Shown one piece after another: positions 55,856 to 64,000 of a stretch of 64,000 nucleotides of DNA; position 1 is the first letter of the stretch, and the number at the start of each line of letters is the position of its first letter. Source of the stretch: Leucobacter celer subsp. astrifaciens (GTDB lineage Bacteria; Actinomycetota; Actinomycetes; Actinomycetales; Microbacteriaceae). The position numbers and the translations under genes were made by a program. The DNA is taken from contig NZ_JHEI01000132.1 in assembly GCF_001273835.1 (NCBI RefSeq), forward strand, positions 62,001-126,000, in the 5' to 3' direction. The notes beneath the pieces are model-generated. The model searched no databases, was not told the origin of the DNA, and saw nothing but the letters and a program-made list of their open reading frames with translations.

Positions 55856-57421
55856 ATGACGAAGAACAACATCTTCCAGGAGATCCGCAACGCGGAGATG
55901 AAGCGCCGAGCCTTCCTCGGCCTGGTCGGCGCCGGGGGCGCGCTCACGCTCGCCGGCTGCGCCGCGGGCGGCACGAGCCCGTCGACGCAGGGCGGCGGTG
56001 CGGGCAAGACCGGCGGGCTCTTCCGCATCGGCACCGAGGGCGGCGACGCGGCCTCGCCCCTCGACCCGCACAAGTCGTTCGGCGATCGCATGAACTCGTT
56101 CATCTGCACCTCCTTCTACGAGCAGATCAACATCGTCGGCAACTCCGGCGCCATCGAGAACGTACTGGCCAAGGAGCTCACCTCGGACGCCGCGGGCCTC
56201 GTCTGGACGCTCGTGCTCAAGGAGGGCGTGGAGTTCCACAACGGCAAGACGCTCGACACCGACGACGTGATCTTCTCGATCGACCGCATCCTCGACCCCG
56301 AGCTCGGCGCGACCGCCTTCAGCCAGTTCAACGCGATCAAGGACATGCGGGCGGTCGACAAGAGCACCCTCGAGATCACCCTCAAGGCGCCGCAGAGCTG
56401 GTTCGACCTCAACATCGCCGACGGCGGCATCATGGGCCTCGTCCCGGCCGACTTCGACCTCGAGAACCCCGTCTCGACCGGCCCCTTCAAGCTGGTCAGC
56501 TACGACAAGAACGGCCTCGCGCAGTTCGAGCGCTTCGACAACTACCACGGCGAGGTCGCCAAGTTCGACGAGCTCGAGATCCACGGCATCGTCGACGACG
56601 ACACCCGCATCAACGCGCTGCTCTCGGGCCAGCTCGACGCGGCGAAGATCCCGCCGATCCAGGCCGCCCGCGTGGAGGCCGGCAACGGCTATCTCGCGAC
56701 GAACGCGCCCTCGAGCTACATCCAGCCGATGACCATGAAGCTCGACGGCGACGGCCCCTTCGCCTCGCACGACGCCCGGCAGGCCATGCGCTACGCGATC
56801 AACCGCCAGCAGGTGCTCGACGCGGTCTACGGCGGCCGCGGTCGCCTCGCCTCCGACCTCTACGGCGCGTCGGATCCGAACCTCGCCGATCTCGAGCGCT
56901 CGCAGGATCTCGCCAAGGCCAAGGACCTCGCCGAGAAGGCGGGGCTCACCTCGGCCGGCACCATCCCCATCACGGTGACCGCCAGCTACGAGGCGCTCGC
57001 CAAGGTCATGGCGGAGAACGCCAAGGAGATCGGCGTCGACCTGCGGGTGGACGTGCTCGAGCCGGGCGCCTACTGGGAGGGCGCCATGTGGGACTTCAGC
57101 GCCGAGGCGTTCCCCCTCACCCACGTGCTGCCGATGGCCGCGCTCGTCGACGGCCCGGAGCCCGGCTTCAACATGACCGGCTTCTCGGATCCCGAGTTCG
57201 ACGAGTACTTCACGAAGGCCTCGGAGGCCACGGACGAGGCGGAGCACGCCGCGGCCGTGGAGAAGCTGCAGGAGATCCAGTTCGAGCGCGGCGGCTACAT
57301 CGTGCCGGTCTACATCAACACGGTGTACGGCCACTCCGACAAGGTCGTCGGCATGATCGAGGAGGACGCCTCGGGTCTCGGCATCAACCGCTCGCTCAAC
57401 ACGCTCTCGTTCTCGGCCTGA
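55856..57421 (+). CDS. Dipeptide/nickel-type ABC substrate-binding lipoprotein (DppA-like, family 5)
   Basis: 521 residues. The leader has a twin-arginine-like MKRRAFLGL and lipobox LAGC (C35), so export by Tat as a lipoprotein is possible. The mature protein has the family-5 features: LTSDAAGLVWTLVLKEGVEF with HNGKTLDTDDVIFSIDRILD, and MRYAINRQQVLDAVYGG. Such proteins bind peptides, nickel complexes, opines or aromatic/glycosidic compounds. AAGGAAG is upstream of the ATG. The 190-base gap before it has no recognised feature. Confidence 0.9.
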   Translation: MTKNNIFQEIRNAEMKRRAFLGLVGAGGALTLAGCAAGGTSPSTQGGGAGKTGGLFRIGTEGGDAASPLDPHKSFGDRMNSFICTSFYEQINIVGNSGAIENVLAKELTSDAAGLVWTLVLKEGVEFHNGKTLDTDDVIFSIDRILDPELGATAFSQFNAIKDMRAVDKSTLEITLKAPQSWFDLNIADGGIMGLVPADFDLENPVSTGPFKLVSYDKNGLAQFERFDNYHGEVAKFDELEIHGIVDDDTRINALLSGQLDAAKIPPIQAARVEAGNGYLATNAPSSYIQPMTMKLDGDGPFASHDARQAMRYAINRQQVLDAVYGGRGRLASDLYGASDPNLADLERSQDLAKAKDLAEKAGLTSAGTIPITVTASYEALAKVMAENAKEIGVDLRVDVLEPGAYWEGAMWDFSAEAFPLTHVLPMAALVDGPEPGFNMTGFSDPEFDEYFTKASEATDEAEHAAAVEKLQEIQFERGGYIVPVYINTVYGHSDKVVGMIEEDASGLGINRSLNTLSFSA

Positions 57422-57452
57422 GCAGCGGCGGCAACCGGTCGGTAACCGAATG

Positions 57453-57494
57453 ACGATGCGCGCCCCGGGGGCGCAGGCCTCCGGCGCGCATCGT
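57453..57494 (+). terminator. Hairpin between binding protein and permease genes
   Basis: ACGATGCGCGCC (57453-57464) pairs perfectly with 57483-57494. Such stems after binding-protein genes commonly stabilise the upstream mRNA or reduce read-through to the permeases. Confidence 0.6.
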
Positions 57495-57523
57495 CGGTTC
57501 CTCGTAGTGGAAGGAAGCGAACC

Positions 57524-58537
57524 ATGTCGACAGAGGTGATCACCCTGTCCCGCGGCAGCAGCGAGGGCGGCCTGAGGGAGTTCTCGAAGCGATACCGGTG
57601 GATCGGCGTCAGGCTGCTCATCAGCCTGCTCATCCTGTTCATCGTCTCGCTGCTCATCTTCCTCGTGACCATCGTGCTGCCGGGCGACGCCGCCGCGGTG
57701 GTGCTCGGCGCGGACGCGCGTCCCGGCCAGGTCGAGGTGCTGCGCGAGCAGATGGGCCTGAACCTGCCGCTCTGGCAGCAGTACGCGAACTGGATCGGCG
57801 GCGTGCTCACGGGCAACCCCGGCACCTCGCTCACGTCGGGCGAGCCGATCGGCCCGGTCATCGCCTTCCGCGCGGCCAACACCTTCACGCTGATGATCCT
57901 GGCGGCGGCCATCGGCCTGCCGATCGCCTTCATCATGGGCGTGCTCGCCGCGGTCAAGCCCAAGGGCTTCATGGACGGCTTCGTGAACATCATCTCGGTG
58001 GTCATCGCGAGTCTGCCCGAGTTCGTCATCGGCATCTTCCTGGTGCTGCTCCTCTCGCTCGGCCTCTTCCACGTGCTGCCGGCGACGTCGCCGATCGCGC
58101 CGGGCGCCGGGCCGTTCGCGGATCCGATCCTGCTCGTGCTCCCCGTGCTCACGCTCGTGATCGCCCTGCTGCCGTACACCTCCCGCCAGATGCGCGCCTC
58201 GATGCTCGAGGTGCTCGACTCCGAGTACGTGCTCATGGCCGAGGTCAAGGGGCTGCCGCGCCGCCTCGTCATCTTCCGCCACGCGCTCCGCAACGCGATC
58301 ATCCCGGGCATCCAGGCGATCTCGCTGTCGCTCGCGTACCTGCTCGGCGGCACCGTCATCATCGAGTACCTCTTCAACTACCCCGGCCTCGGCTCGGCGC
58401 TCACGCAGGCGGTGGGACGCCGCGACATCCCGAGCATTCAGGCGATCGTGCTGATCTTCTCGGCCGGCATCATCCTGTTCAACCTGCTCGCCGACATCTT
58501 CACGGTGGTCGCCACTCCGAAACTGAGGACGAAATGA
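57524..58537 (+). CDS. Dipeptide-type ABC permease (DppB-like)
   Basis: 337 residues with six membrane segments; VTIVLPGDAAAVVLG near 45, REQMGLNLPLWQQYANWI near 73, and the docking loop VLMAEVKGLPRRLVIFRHAL near 236. AAGGAAG precedes the ATG. Overlaps the next gene by 4 bases. Confidence 0.92.
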   Translation: MSTEVITLSRGSSEGGLREFSKRYRWIGVRLLISLLILFIVSLLIFLVTIVLPGDAAAVVLGADARPGQVEVLREQMGLNLPLWQQYANWIGGVLTGNPGTSLTSGEPIGPVIAFRAANTFTLMILAAAIGLPIAFIMGVLAAVKPKGFMDGFVNIISVVIASLPEFVIGIFLVLLLSLGLFHVLPATSPIAPGAGPFADPILLVLPVLTLVIALLPYTSRQMRASMLEVLDSEYVLMAEVKGLPRRLVIFRHALRNAIIPGIQAISLSLAYLLGGTVIIEYLFNYPGLGSALTQAVGRRDIPSIQAIVLIFSAGIILFNLLADIFTVVATPKLRTK

Positions 58538-59403
58538 CAACGGTACAGATGGCAGTCGCGGCGAGCCGCCGCAAGGGCGGTCCGTCGATCCTGAGGCGAG
58601 CCGTGCGCGACACCCGCATCCTCATCGGCGCGCTGCTGGTGCTCGTCGTCGTCGCGGTCGCGTTCATCGGCCCCCTCGTCGCTCCGCACGGCTACGGCAC
58701 CTACGTCGCCACGCCCTTCAGCCCGCCCGGTCCCGGCATCCCGCTCGGCACCGACGTCTCGGGGTACGACGTGCTCTCGCGCGTGCTCCACGGCGGGCGC
58801 ACCGTGGTGGTGATGTCGGTGCTCGCGGCGGCGCTCGGCATGTGCATCGGCGTGCCGCTCGGCCTGCTCGCGGCCTACAAGCGCGGCTGGTTCGACGAGA
58901 TCCTCATGCGCGCGACCGACGTCATGATGTCGTTCCCGCACATCGTGTTCACGCTGCTCATCGTCACCATCTTCGGCCACCCGCTGTGGCTGCTGGTCGT
59001 GGTCGTCGCGATCGGCCACAGCCCCCAGATCATCAGGGTGACCCGCGCGGTCGCCCTCGAGGTCACCGAGCGCGAGTTCGTCGAGTTCTCGGAGGCGCTC
59101 GGCGCCTCGACCTGGCGAGTGGTGCGCACGCAGGTGCTGCCGAACATCGTCCCCACCCTCGCCGTCGAGTTCGGCCTGCGCGTCGTCTGGTCGGTCGCGA
59201 CGCTCGCGAGCATCAGCGTGCTGGGCTTCGGCGTCTCGGCGCCCATGGCCGACTGGGGTCTCATGGTCAACGAGAACAAGTCGTACCTCGGCATGCAGCC
59301 CTGGGGCGCCGTGGTGCCGCTGCTGCTGATCGCGGCGTTCGCGATCGGCACCAACCTCATCACCGACGGCTTCAGCCGCCTGATCGGAAGGAAGCGGGCC
59401 TGA
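58534..59403 (+). CDS. Dipeptide-type ABC permease (DppC-like)
   Basis: 289 residues from ATG 58534. PPGPGIPLGTDVSGYDVLSR near 65-84 and the docking loop FVEFSEALGASTWRVVRTQV near 181 are typical of the DppC/OppC group. Six membrane segments. Confidence 0.92.
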   Translation: MTTVQMAVAASRRKGGPSILRRAVRDTRILIGALLVLVVVAVAFIGPLVAPHGYGTYVATPFSPPGPGIPLGTDVSGYDVLSRVLHGGRTVVVMSVLAAALGMCIGVPLGLLAAYKRGWFDEILMRATDVMMSFPHIVFTLLIVTIFGHPLWLLVVVVAIGHSPQIIRVTRAVALEVTEREFVEFSEALGASTWRVVRTQVLPNIVPTLAVEFGLRVVWSVATLASISVLGFGVSAPMADWGLMVNENKSYLGMQPWGAVVPLLLIAAFAIGTNLITDGFSRLIGRKRA

Positions 59404-59405
59404 TC

Positions 59406-61037
59406 ATGGGCAACGAACTCCAGGTAGAGGTCGAGGACCTCGTCATCGAGCTCGACGGCAACGGGCGCAGGATCGTCGACACCATCGGCTTCTCCATCCG
59501 CGCGGGCGAGATCCTCGGCGTGGTCGGCGAGAGCGGCTCGGGCAAGACCACCTCGGCGATGGCGCTGCTGGGATTCGCCCGGCACGGCGCCAGCATCGTC
59601 GGCGGCCGCATCGTGGTCGCCGGGCAGAACGTGCGCGAGCTCGATCCCGAGTCGTTGCGGCAGCTGCGCGGCCGCACGGTGGCCTACGTGCCGCAGGATC
59701 CGCGGGCGGCGCTGAACCCCGCCCTCAAGATCGGCAAGCAGATCGAGGAAGTGCTCGAGACCTCGGGAGATCCGCAGTTCGAGGATGCCGCGACGCGCGC
59801 CGAGTACGTGAGGTTCGCGCTCGAGGACGTGGGGCTGCCGAGCGACAAGCGCTTCCTGCAGCGGTTCCCGCATCAGCTCTCGGGCGGGCAGCTGCAGCGC
59901 GTCGGCATCGCGATGGCCGTCGTGGCGAAGCCCCCGGTCGTGATCCTCGACGAGCCCACGACCGGTCTCGACGTGAAGACGCAGACCCGGGTGCTCGAGC
60001 TCGTGCGCGGGCTCTGCAGCGAGCACGGCATCGCCGGCCTGTACGTGACGCACGACCTCGCGGTCGTCGCCGACATCGCCGACCGGGTGATCGTGATGAA
60101 CACGGGCGAGATCGTGGAGTCGGGCTCGGTGAAGCAGGTGCTCAGCGAGCCGCGGCACGAGTACACGCGCCGGCTGCTCGCCGCCGCGCCCGATGCGGCG
60201 AACGAGACGACGTGGCGCGACGAGCTCGGTGGGCCCGCGGCGGATCGCGGCGGCCCGGAGCGCGCGGGCGAGGTGCTGCGGGGCGAGGGGCTCGAACTGC
60301 GCTACCGCTCGGTCGCCGTCGGCCACGACATCGACTTCGAGGTGCGGCCGGGCGAGTGCGTGGCGGTCGTCGGCGAATCGGGATCGGGCAAGACCACCCT
60401 CTCCCGCGCGCTCATCGGCCTGCACCCCAACTACTCCGGACGCATCAGCTGGGGCGATGAGACGCTCAAGCCGAAGGCCCGCAGGCGCAGCAAGCGGAAC
60501 GTGCGCGAGCTGCAGTACATCTTCCAGAGCCCGTTCAACTCGCTCAACCCGAAGAGCACGATCGGGCAGTCGCTCGACTTCGCCTACTCGACCGTGCGCT
60601 CGGGGGCGGCGTCCGCGCGCCGGGCCGCCGCAGAGGCGGCGCTCGACCTCGTCGGGCTGCGGCACTCGGTGCTCGAGCAGATGCCGAACGAGCTGTCGGG
60701 CGGCGAACGGCAGCGCGTCGCGATCGCCCGCGTGCTCGTCGTCGACCCGAAGCTGCTCATCTGCGACGAGATCACCTCCGCGCTCGACGTGATCGTGCAG
60801 AAGCAGGTCGTCGAGGTGCTGCTGCGGCTGCAGAGCGAGAAGGACCTCTCGATGCTCTTCGTGACGCACAACCTCGCGCTCGTGAAGCAGATCGCCGACC
60901 GGGTCATCGTGATGGAGTCGGGCCGGATCGTGGAGAGCGGGCCGACCGAGCGCATCATGAACGATCCGGAGCACCCCTACACGCGCGAGCTGCTCGAGAA
61001 CACGCTCTCGATCTCGACGGCGCTCGCAGCGCGCTGA
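59406..61037 (+). CDS. Dipeptide-type ABC transporter, fused double ATPase (DppD-DppF)
   Basis: 543 residues with two complete ABC cassettes. First: GESGSGKTT near 40 and LSGGQLQRVGIAMAV. Second: GESGSGKTT near 323 and LSGGERQRVAIARVL with ICDEITSALD. The two are separate genes in many bacteria and fused here, a common actinobacterial form. Completes the importer started by the DppA-like gene. It converges on the PucR-type gene with only 15 bases between. Confidence 0.93.
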   Translation: MGNELQVEVEDLVIELDGNGRRIVDTIGFSIRAGEILGVVGESGSGKTTSAMALLGFARHGASIVGGRIVVAGQNVRELDPESLRQLRGRTVAYVPQDPRAALNPALKIGKQIEEVLETSGDPQFEDAATRAEYVRFALEDVGLPSDKRFLQRFPHQLSGGQLQRVGIAMAVVAKPPVVILDEPTTGLDVKTQTRVLELVRGLCSEHGIAGLYVTHDLAVVADIADRVIVMNTGEIVESGSVKQVLSEPRHEYTRRLLAAAPDAANETTWRDELGGPAADRGGPERAGEVLRGEGLELRYRSVAVGHDIDFEVRPGECVAVVGESGSGKTTLSRALIGLHPNYSGRISWGDETLKPKARRRSKRNVRELQYIFQSPFNSLNPKSTIGQSLDFAYSTVRSGAASARRAAAEAALDLVGLRHSVLEQMPNELSGGERQRVAIARVLVVDPKLLICDEITSALDVIVQKQVVEVLLRLQSEKDLSMLFVTHNLALVKQIADRVIVMESGRIVESGPTERIMNDPEHPYTRELLENTLSISTALAAR

Positions 61038-61052
61038 GCCCGAGGGCCGGGC

Positions 61053-62150
61053 TCAGCGCCGATTCGGCTGCGTGAACCCGGCCTCGTGCAGCTGCATGGC
61101 GATCGTGAGGTTGACGAGGTTCCTCGTCGACTCGAGGTCGCCGCCCAGGATCTCGGAGATCTGGTTGAGGCGGTAGCGGATCGTGTTGCGGTGCATGAAG
61201 AACGCCTCGGCCACGCGCACGACCTTGCGGTCGTACTGGAGGTAGGCGCGAAGCGTGTGCAGGTAGTCGGTGCCGTAGCGCGTGTCGTACTCGATGAGCG
61301 GAGCGAGCAGGTGCTTCGAGGCCGAGATGACGCTGCCCGGCACGTTGTTCTGCGCGAGCAGCGCCGAGAGGTCGAGGGTGCCGCTCCGCTGGATGCCCGG
61401 GCCGTTGGACGATGCGGCGAGCGCCTCGAAGTAGGCAGCGCGCACGCCGTCGATGGAGGCGAGCGCGCTGACGCCGACCGTGGCGGGCGCGCCGAGCTCC
61501 TCGAGGCACTCGAGCAGGGTCACCGCGATCTCCTCGGCGAGATCGGCGTCGGGGATGACCATCACCATCGCGCCCTTGTAGGCCGAGCGCAGGAACGCGG
61601 AGCGGAGCTTGCCGGCGAGGGCGTAGGTCTCCCACGGGATGTTCGAGAGATTGTCCGCGGGGGAGCGGCACACGCCGACGAGCACCTTGACCTCGTCGTC
61701 GGACTCGAGCCCCAGCAGCTGGAGCCGCACGCGGATCTCGGCGGGGGAGGAGCGCTCGGTGACGATGTCGTCGAGCACGTCGCGGAACAGTGCGCGCTCG
61801 CCCTCGGCCTTCGCGCCGAGGCGCCGCAGGTCCATCGTGATGAGCTGGGCCGCGGCGGCGAGATCCGAGCGCCGTTCGCCCGGCGCCTCGGCCGCGAAGA
61901 AGCCCATGATGGTGCCGACGTCGTCTTTCAGAGGGATGACGTGCAGACCGTCCAGCGGATCCTCCTTGGCCCCCGCGGCCAGCACGTCCTCGTAGTTCCA
62001 GCCGAGGTCGGCGGGCCGCGACTCGATGAGCGTCCCTCCCATGGCGAAGACCGCGCTGCGCAGGCCGAGCTGCGTCGCGAGCGTGCTCAGCACCCCGCGC
62101 ACGCCGGAGTAGGCGGCGGCGCGGATGAGGCGTTCGAGCAGTTCGTCCAT
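61053..62150 (-). CDS. PucR/CdaR-type transcriptional regulator, second copy
   Basis: 365 residues, same plan as the regulator at 32072: an N-terminal sensor-like part (VRGVLSTLATQLGLRSAVFA), and the C-terminal PucR helix-turn-helix: LIEYDTRYGTDYLHTLRAYL, VRVAEAFFMHRNTIRYRLNQ and an end with NLTIAMQLHEAG. Its own promoter places the start of transcription almost at the ATG. Likely target is the neighbouring importer or its own gene. Confidence 0.86.
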   Translation of the reverse strand: MDELLERLIRAAAYSGVRGVLSTLATQLGLRSAVFAMGGTLIESRPADLGWNYEDVLAAGAKEDPLDGLHVIPLKDDVGTIMGFFAAEAPGERRSDLAAAAQLITMDLRRLGAKAEGERALFRDVLDDIVTERSSPAEIRVRLQLLGLESDDEVKVLVGVCRSPADNLSNIPWETYALAGKLRSAFLRSAYKGAMVMVIPDADLAEEIAVTLLECLEELGAPATVGVSALASIDGVRAAYFEALAASSNGPGIQRSGTLDLSALLAQNNVPGSVISASKHLLAPLIEYDTRYGTDYLHTLRAYLQYDRKVVRVAEAFFMHRNTIRYRLNQISEILGGDLESTRNLVNLTIAMQLHEAGFTQPNRR

Positions 62151-62156
62151 ATATCG

Positions 62157-62185
62157 ATAGTACAGCTGTTTACTTAAATAACCGG
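62157..62185 (-). promoter_or_regulatory. Promoter of the second PucR-type gene, probably leaderless
   Basis: CCGGTT (62180-62185), 17 bases, TACTAT (62157-62162) on the minus strand. The ATG at 62150 starts 6 bases after the -10, so the RNA should begin at or next to the start codon. The spacer contains TGTTTACTTAAATAAC on the plus strand, loosely similar to the TGTTTGCTAAAAGAAAC of the 31032-31051 palindrome. Confidence 0.5.
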
Positions 62186-62195
62186 CTTGTGTGGT

Positions 62196-62759
62196 TCAGT
62201 CGAGTTCGAGGAGCTTCTCGATGGCCGGCCGGATCTCCTCGGCGGTGACCGTGTCTCCGCCGAGGATCACCTGGGTGAGTGCGCCTTCCAGGAGGAGCCC
62301 GATCGCTCGGGCGGCCGAGCGGGGGCAGTAGTCCTCGATGAGCCGCACCATCGTCCAGTCGGCGACCTCGCTGCGCAGCGCCTTGCGGGAGAAGGTGCTC
62401 ACGTAGACGCCGTACCCCTCGAACAGCGACTCGCGCCAGTCCGTCGTGATCTCCTCGAGCATCGCGGCGATCCCGCCCGCCACGCCGAGTTCGGGGATCA
62501 GCCGCTCGAGCGTCTCGCGGAAGTGGGCATCGCTGGTCTCGCGCAGCGAGTGGATGGTGGAGACGAGCAGGTCGTCCTTGTCCGAGAAGTAGTACGTCGT
62601 CGAGCCGAGGGGCACGCCGGCCTCGGCGGCCACCGAGCGGAAGGTGACCGCGTCGATGCCGTGGCTGCCGATGATGCGCGCGGTGGCCTCGATGATGCGC
62701 TGCTGCCGCAGGGGGTCGTTCTTGGATCCCTTGCGCGTGGATCGGGTGGGCTCGCTCAC
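62196..62759 (-). CDS. TetR-family transcriptional regulator
   Basis: 187 residues. Helix-turn-helix: RIIEATARIIGSHGIDAVTF, RSVAAEAGVPLGSTTYYFSD. The ligand domain follows. Divergent from the HpaB-type gene with 152 bases between; the operator-like CGTACGTTTGTACA (minus strand) in that gap is the natural candidate for its binding site. Confidence 0.88.
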   Translation of the reverse strand: MSEPTRSTRKGSKNDPLRQQRIIEATARIIGSHGIDAVTFRSVAAEAGVPLGSTTYYFSDKDDLLVSTIHSLRETSDAHFRETLERLIPELGVAGGIAAMLEEITTDWRESLFEGYGVYVSTFSRKALRSEVADWTMVRLIEDYCPRSAARAIGLLLEGALTQVILGGDTVTAEEIRPAIEKLLELD

Positions 62760-62843
62760 CCGATCAGCCTATGCCAGAGGGCTCGCGGGTCGCGGACGTT
62801 CGGGGTCTTGCGGAGGCGACGGAGGTGGCGCTAGCCTAAAGTG

Positions 62844-62857
62844 TGTACAAACGTACG
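62844..62857 (-). promoter_or_regulatory. Operator-like site between TetR and HpaB-type genes
   Basis: On the minus strand CGTACGTTTGTACA. It shares CGTACGTNNGTACA with 45703-45716. TATTCG at 62862-62867 could be the -10 of the HpaB-type gene. The -35 is not clear. AGGAAGG (62896-62902) is the ribosome binding site of the HpaB-type gene. Confidence 0.5.
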
Positions 62858-62911
62858 CAAATATTCGAAGCGCTCCGGATCCCCGGGGCGGAAGCAGGAA
62901 GGACGATCGCC

Positions 62912-64000
62912 ATGCGCGACGGTTCGAACGAAGAAGTTGCCGGACCCGCCTCTCGCGTGCAGACCGGAGAGGAGTTCCTGGAGAGCCTGCGCGACGGCCG
63001 CGAGGTGTGGATCTACGGCGAGCGCGTCGACGACGTCACCACCCACCCGGCCTTCCGCAACTCCGCGAGGTCGCTCGCGGACCTCTACGACAGGATGCAC
63101 GCGCCCGAGAGCTTCGACGTGATGAACGTACCCACCGACACGGGGAGCGGAGGGACCACCCACCCCTTCTTCAAGGTGGCGCGCAGCGGCGAGGATCTGC
63201 GGCGGGGCCGCGACGCGATCTCCTGCTGGCAGGAGCGGGTGTTCGGCTGGATGGGCCGCACTCCCGACTACAAGGCCGCGCTGATCACCACGCTGGGCGA
63301 GAACCCCGACTACTTCGGCGAGTACGCCGGCAACGCGCGCGCCTGGTACGGCCGGGTGCAGGATCGCGTGCTGCACATCGGGCACGCGATCGTCAACCCG
63401 CCGGTCGACCGCTCGCTGCCGGTGTCCGAGTCGAAGGACGTCTTCGTGCACGTCGATCGCGAGACGGACAACGGGCTGATCGTGAGCGGGGCCAAGGTGG
63501 TCGCGACCGGCTCCCCGACGACGCAGTACGTCTACGTGTCGAAGAGCGGCGGGGCGCCGGTGACGGAGCGGTCGATGGCCCTCACCTTCATCGCCCCGGT
63601 CTCCGGCACGGGCATCAGCATGATCAGCCGCGCCTCGTACGAGAGCGTCGCCGCGCGGGCGGCGAGCCCCTTCGACTACCCGCTGAGCTCCCGCCTCGAC
63701 GAGAACGACGCGATCCTCGTGTTCGACGAGGCGCTGATCCCCTGGGAGAACGTGCTGATCTACGACACCGAGCGCATCAACGAGTTCGACGAGGTCTCGG
63801 GGTGGACGTCGAGAGCGATCTTCCAGGCCGCCACCCGCTTCGGGGTCAAGCTCGACTTCTTCATCGGCGCGCTCTCCAAGGCCCTCGAGATCACCGGGGC
63901 TGGAGGCTTCCGCGGCGTGCAGGCCGGTCTCGGGGAGGTCATCGCCTACCGCCACGCCGTGAACGGCATCCGGGACGGGATGATCGAGCACGCCCGGCCG
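62912..64000 (+). CDS. HpaB-type FADH2-dependent aromatic monooxygenase (partial, 3' end outside window)
   Basis: Open from ATG 62912 to the window end: 363 codons without a stop, against about 480-520 for the full family. The protein resembles the 4-hydroxyphenylacetate 3-hydroxylase oxygenase group, also used for chlorophenols and nitrophenols. Visible: TGEEFLESLRDGREVWIYGE near 18-37 (family start), HAIVNPPVDRS near 171, DNGLIVSGAKVVATGSPTTQ near 188 and DEALIPWENVLIYD near 271. It needs FADH2 from a reductase, for which the two in this window are candidates. Divergent TetR gene and operator-like site suggest induction by an aromatic compound. Confidence 0.9.
   Translation, partial: MRDGSNEEVAGPASRVQTGEEFLESLRDGREVWIYGERVDDVTTHPAFRNSARSLADLYDRMHAPESFDVMNVPTDTGSGGTTHPFFKVARSGEDLRRGRDAISCWQERVFGWMGRTPDYKAALITTLGENPDYFGEYAGNARAWYGRVQDRVLHIGHAIVNPPVDRSLPVSESKDVFVHVDRETDNGLIVSGAKVVATGSPTTQYVYVSKSGGAPVTERSMALTFIAPVSGTGISMISRASYESVAARAASPFDYPLSSRLDENDAILVFDEALIPWENVLIYDTERINEFDEVSGWTSRAIFQAATRFGVKLDFFIGALSKALEITGAGGFRGVQAGLGEVIAYRHAVNGIRDGMIEHARP

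Noticed and set aside
55562..58540. A 992-codon minus-strand frame opposite the DppA/DppB-like genes
   Set aside because: Composition is dominated by Arg, Glu, Asp and Val as in antisense shadows; the plus-strand genes have full family motifs.

Overview
The window is high-GC actinobacterial DNA, most likely from Microbacteriaceae and possibly a Leucobacter-like organism. The evidence is the GC-rich codon use, GTG/TTG starts, the order of the ribosomal genes, an alpha operon without rpsD, a spc operon without rpsZ (S14), and the GC-rich palindromes between genes. The genus is an inference; no rRNA gene is present to confirm it.

Region 1 (about 1-25.8 kb) is housekeeping. fusA and tuf come first. 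They are separated from the S10 operon by a 6 kb block: a membrane-bound CapD/FlaA1-type nucleotide-sugar enzyme, a WecA/MraY-type glycosyl-1-phosphate transferase, and on the minus strand a ComA-like/MmgE-PrpD pair with a well-defined promoter and operator. Then follow rpsJ-rplCDWB-rpsS-rplV-rpsC-rplP-rpmC-rpsQ (S10), rplNXE-rpsH-rplFR-rpsE-rpmD-rplO (spc), secY-adk-map, infA-rpmJ, rpsMK, rpoA and rplQ. Three tandem 65-70 bp repeats fill the rplO-secY gap.

Region 2 (about 25.9-64 kb) begins with an OafA-type acyltransferase. The rest looks like a catabolic island for an aromatic or N-heterocyclic compound. It encodes three paralogous acyl-CoA-dehydrogenase-fold flavin monooxygenases, an HpaB-type monooxygenase cut by the window end, two flavin reductases, a luciferase-like monooxygenase, a type I extradiol dioxygenase, an alpha/beta hydrolase of the meta-cleavage type, a RidA-type deaminase, a glutamine-synthetase-like amine ligase, two double-VOC proteins and a dehydrogenase of the diaminopentanoate-dehydrogenase type. 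Uptake is represented by an APC permease and three ABC importers of different families (ribose type, spermidine/putrescine type, dipeptide type). Two PucR/CdaR-type and two TetR regulators are present.

Working model (inference): a nitrogen-containing aromatic is imported, possibly gamma-glutamylated, hydroxylated by reductase/oxygenase pairs, opened by the extradiol enzyme, and processed by the hydrolase and RidA protein. The most unusual points are the two flavin reductases, whose C-terminal halves resemble an IclR effector-binding domain; a shared operator-like motif (CGTACGTNNGTACA) at two promoters about 17 kb apart; and at least two families of dispersed palindromic repeats between genes.
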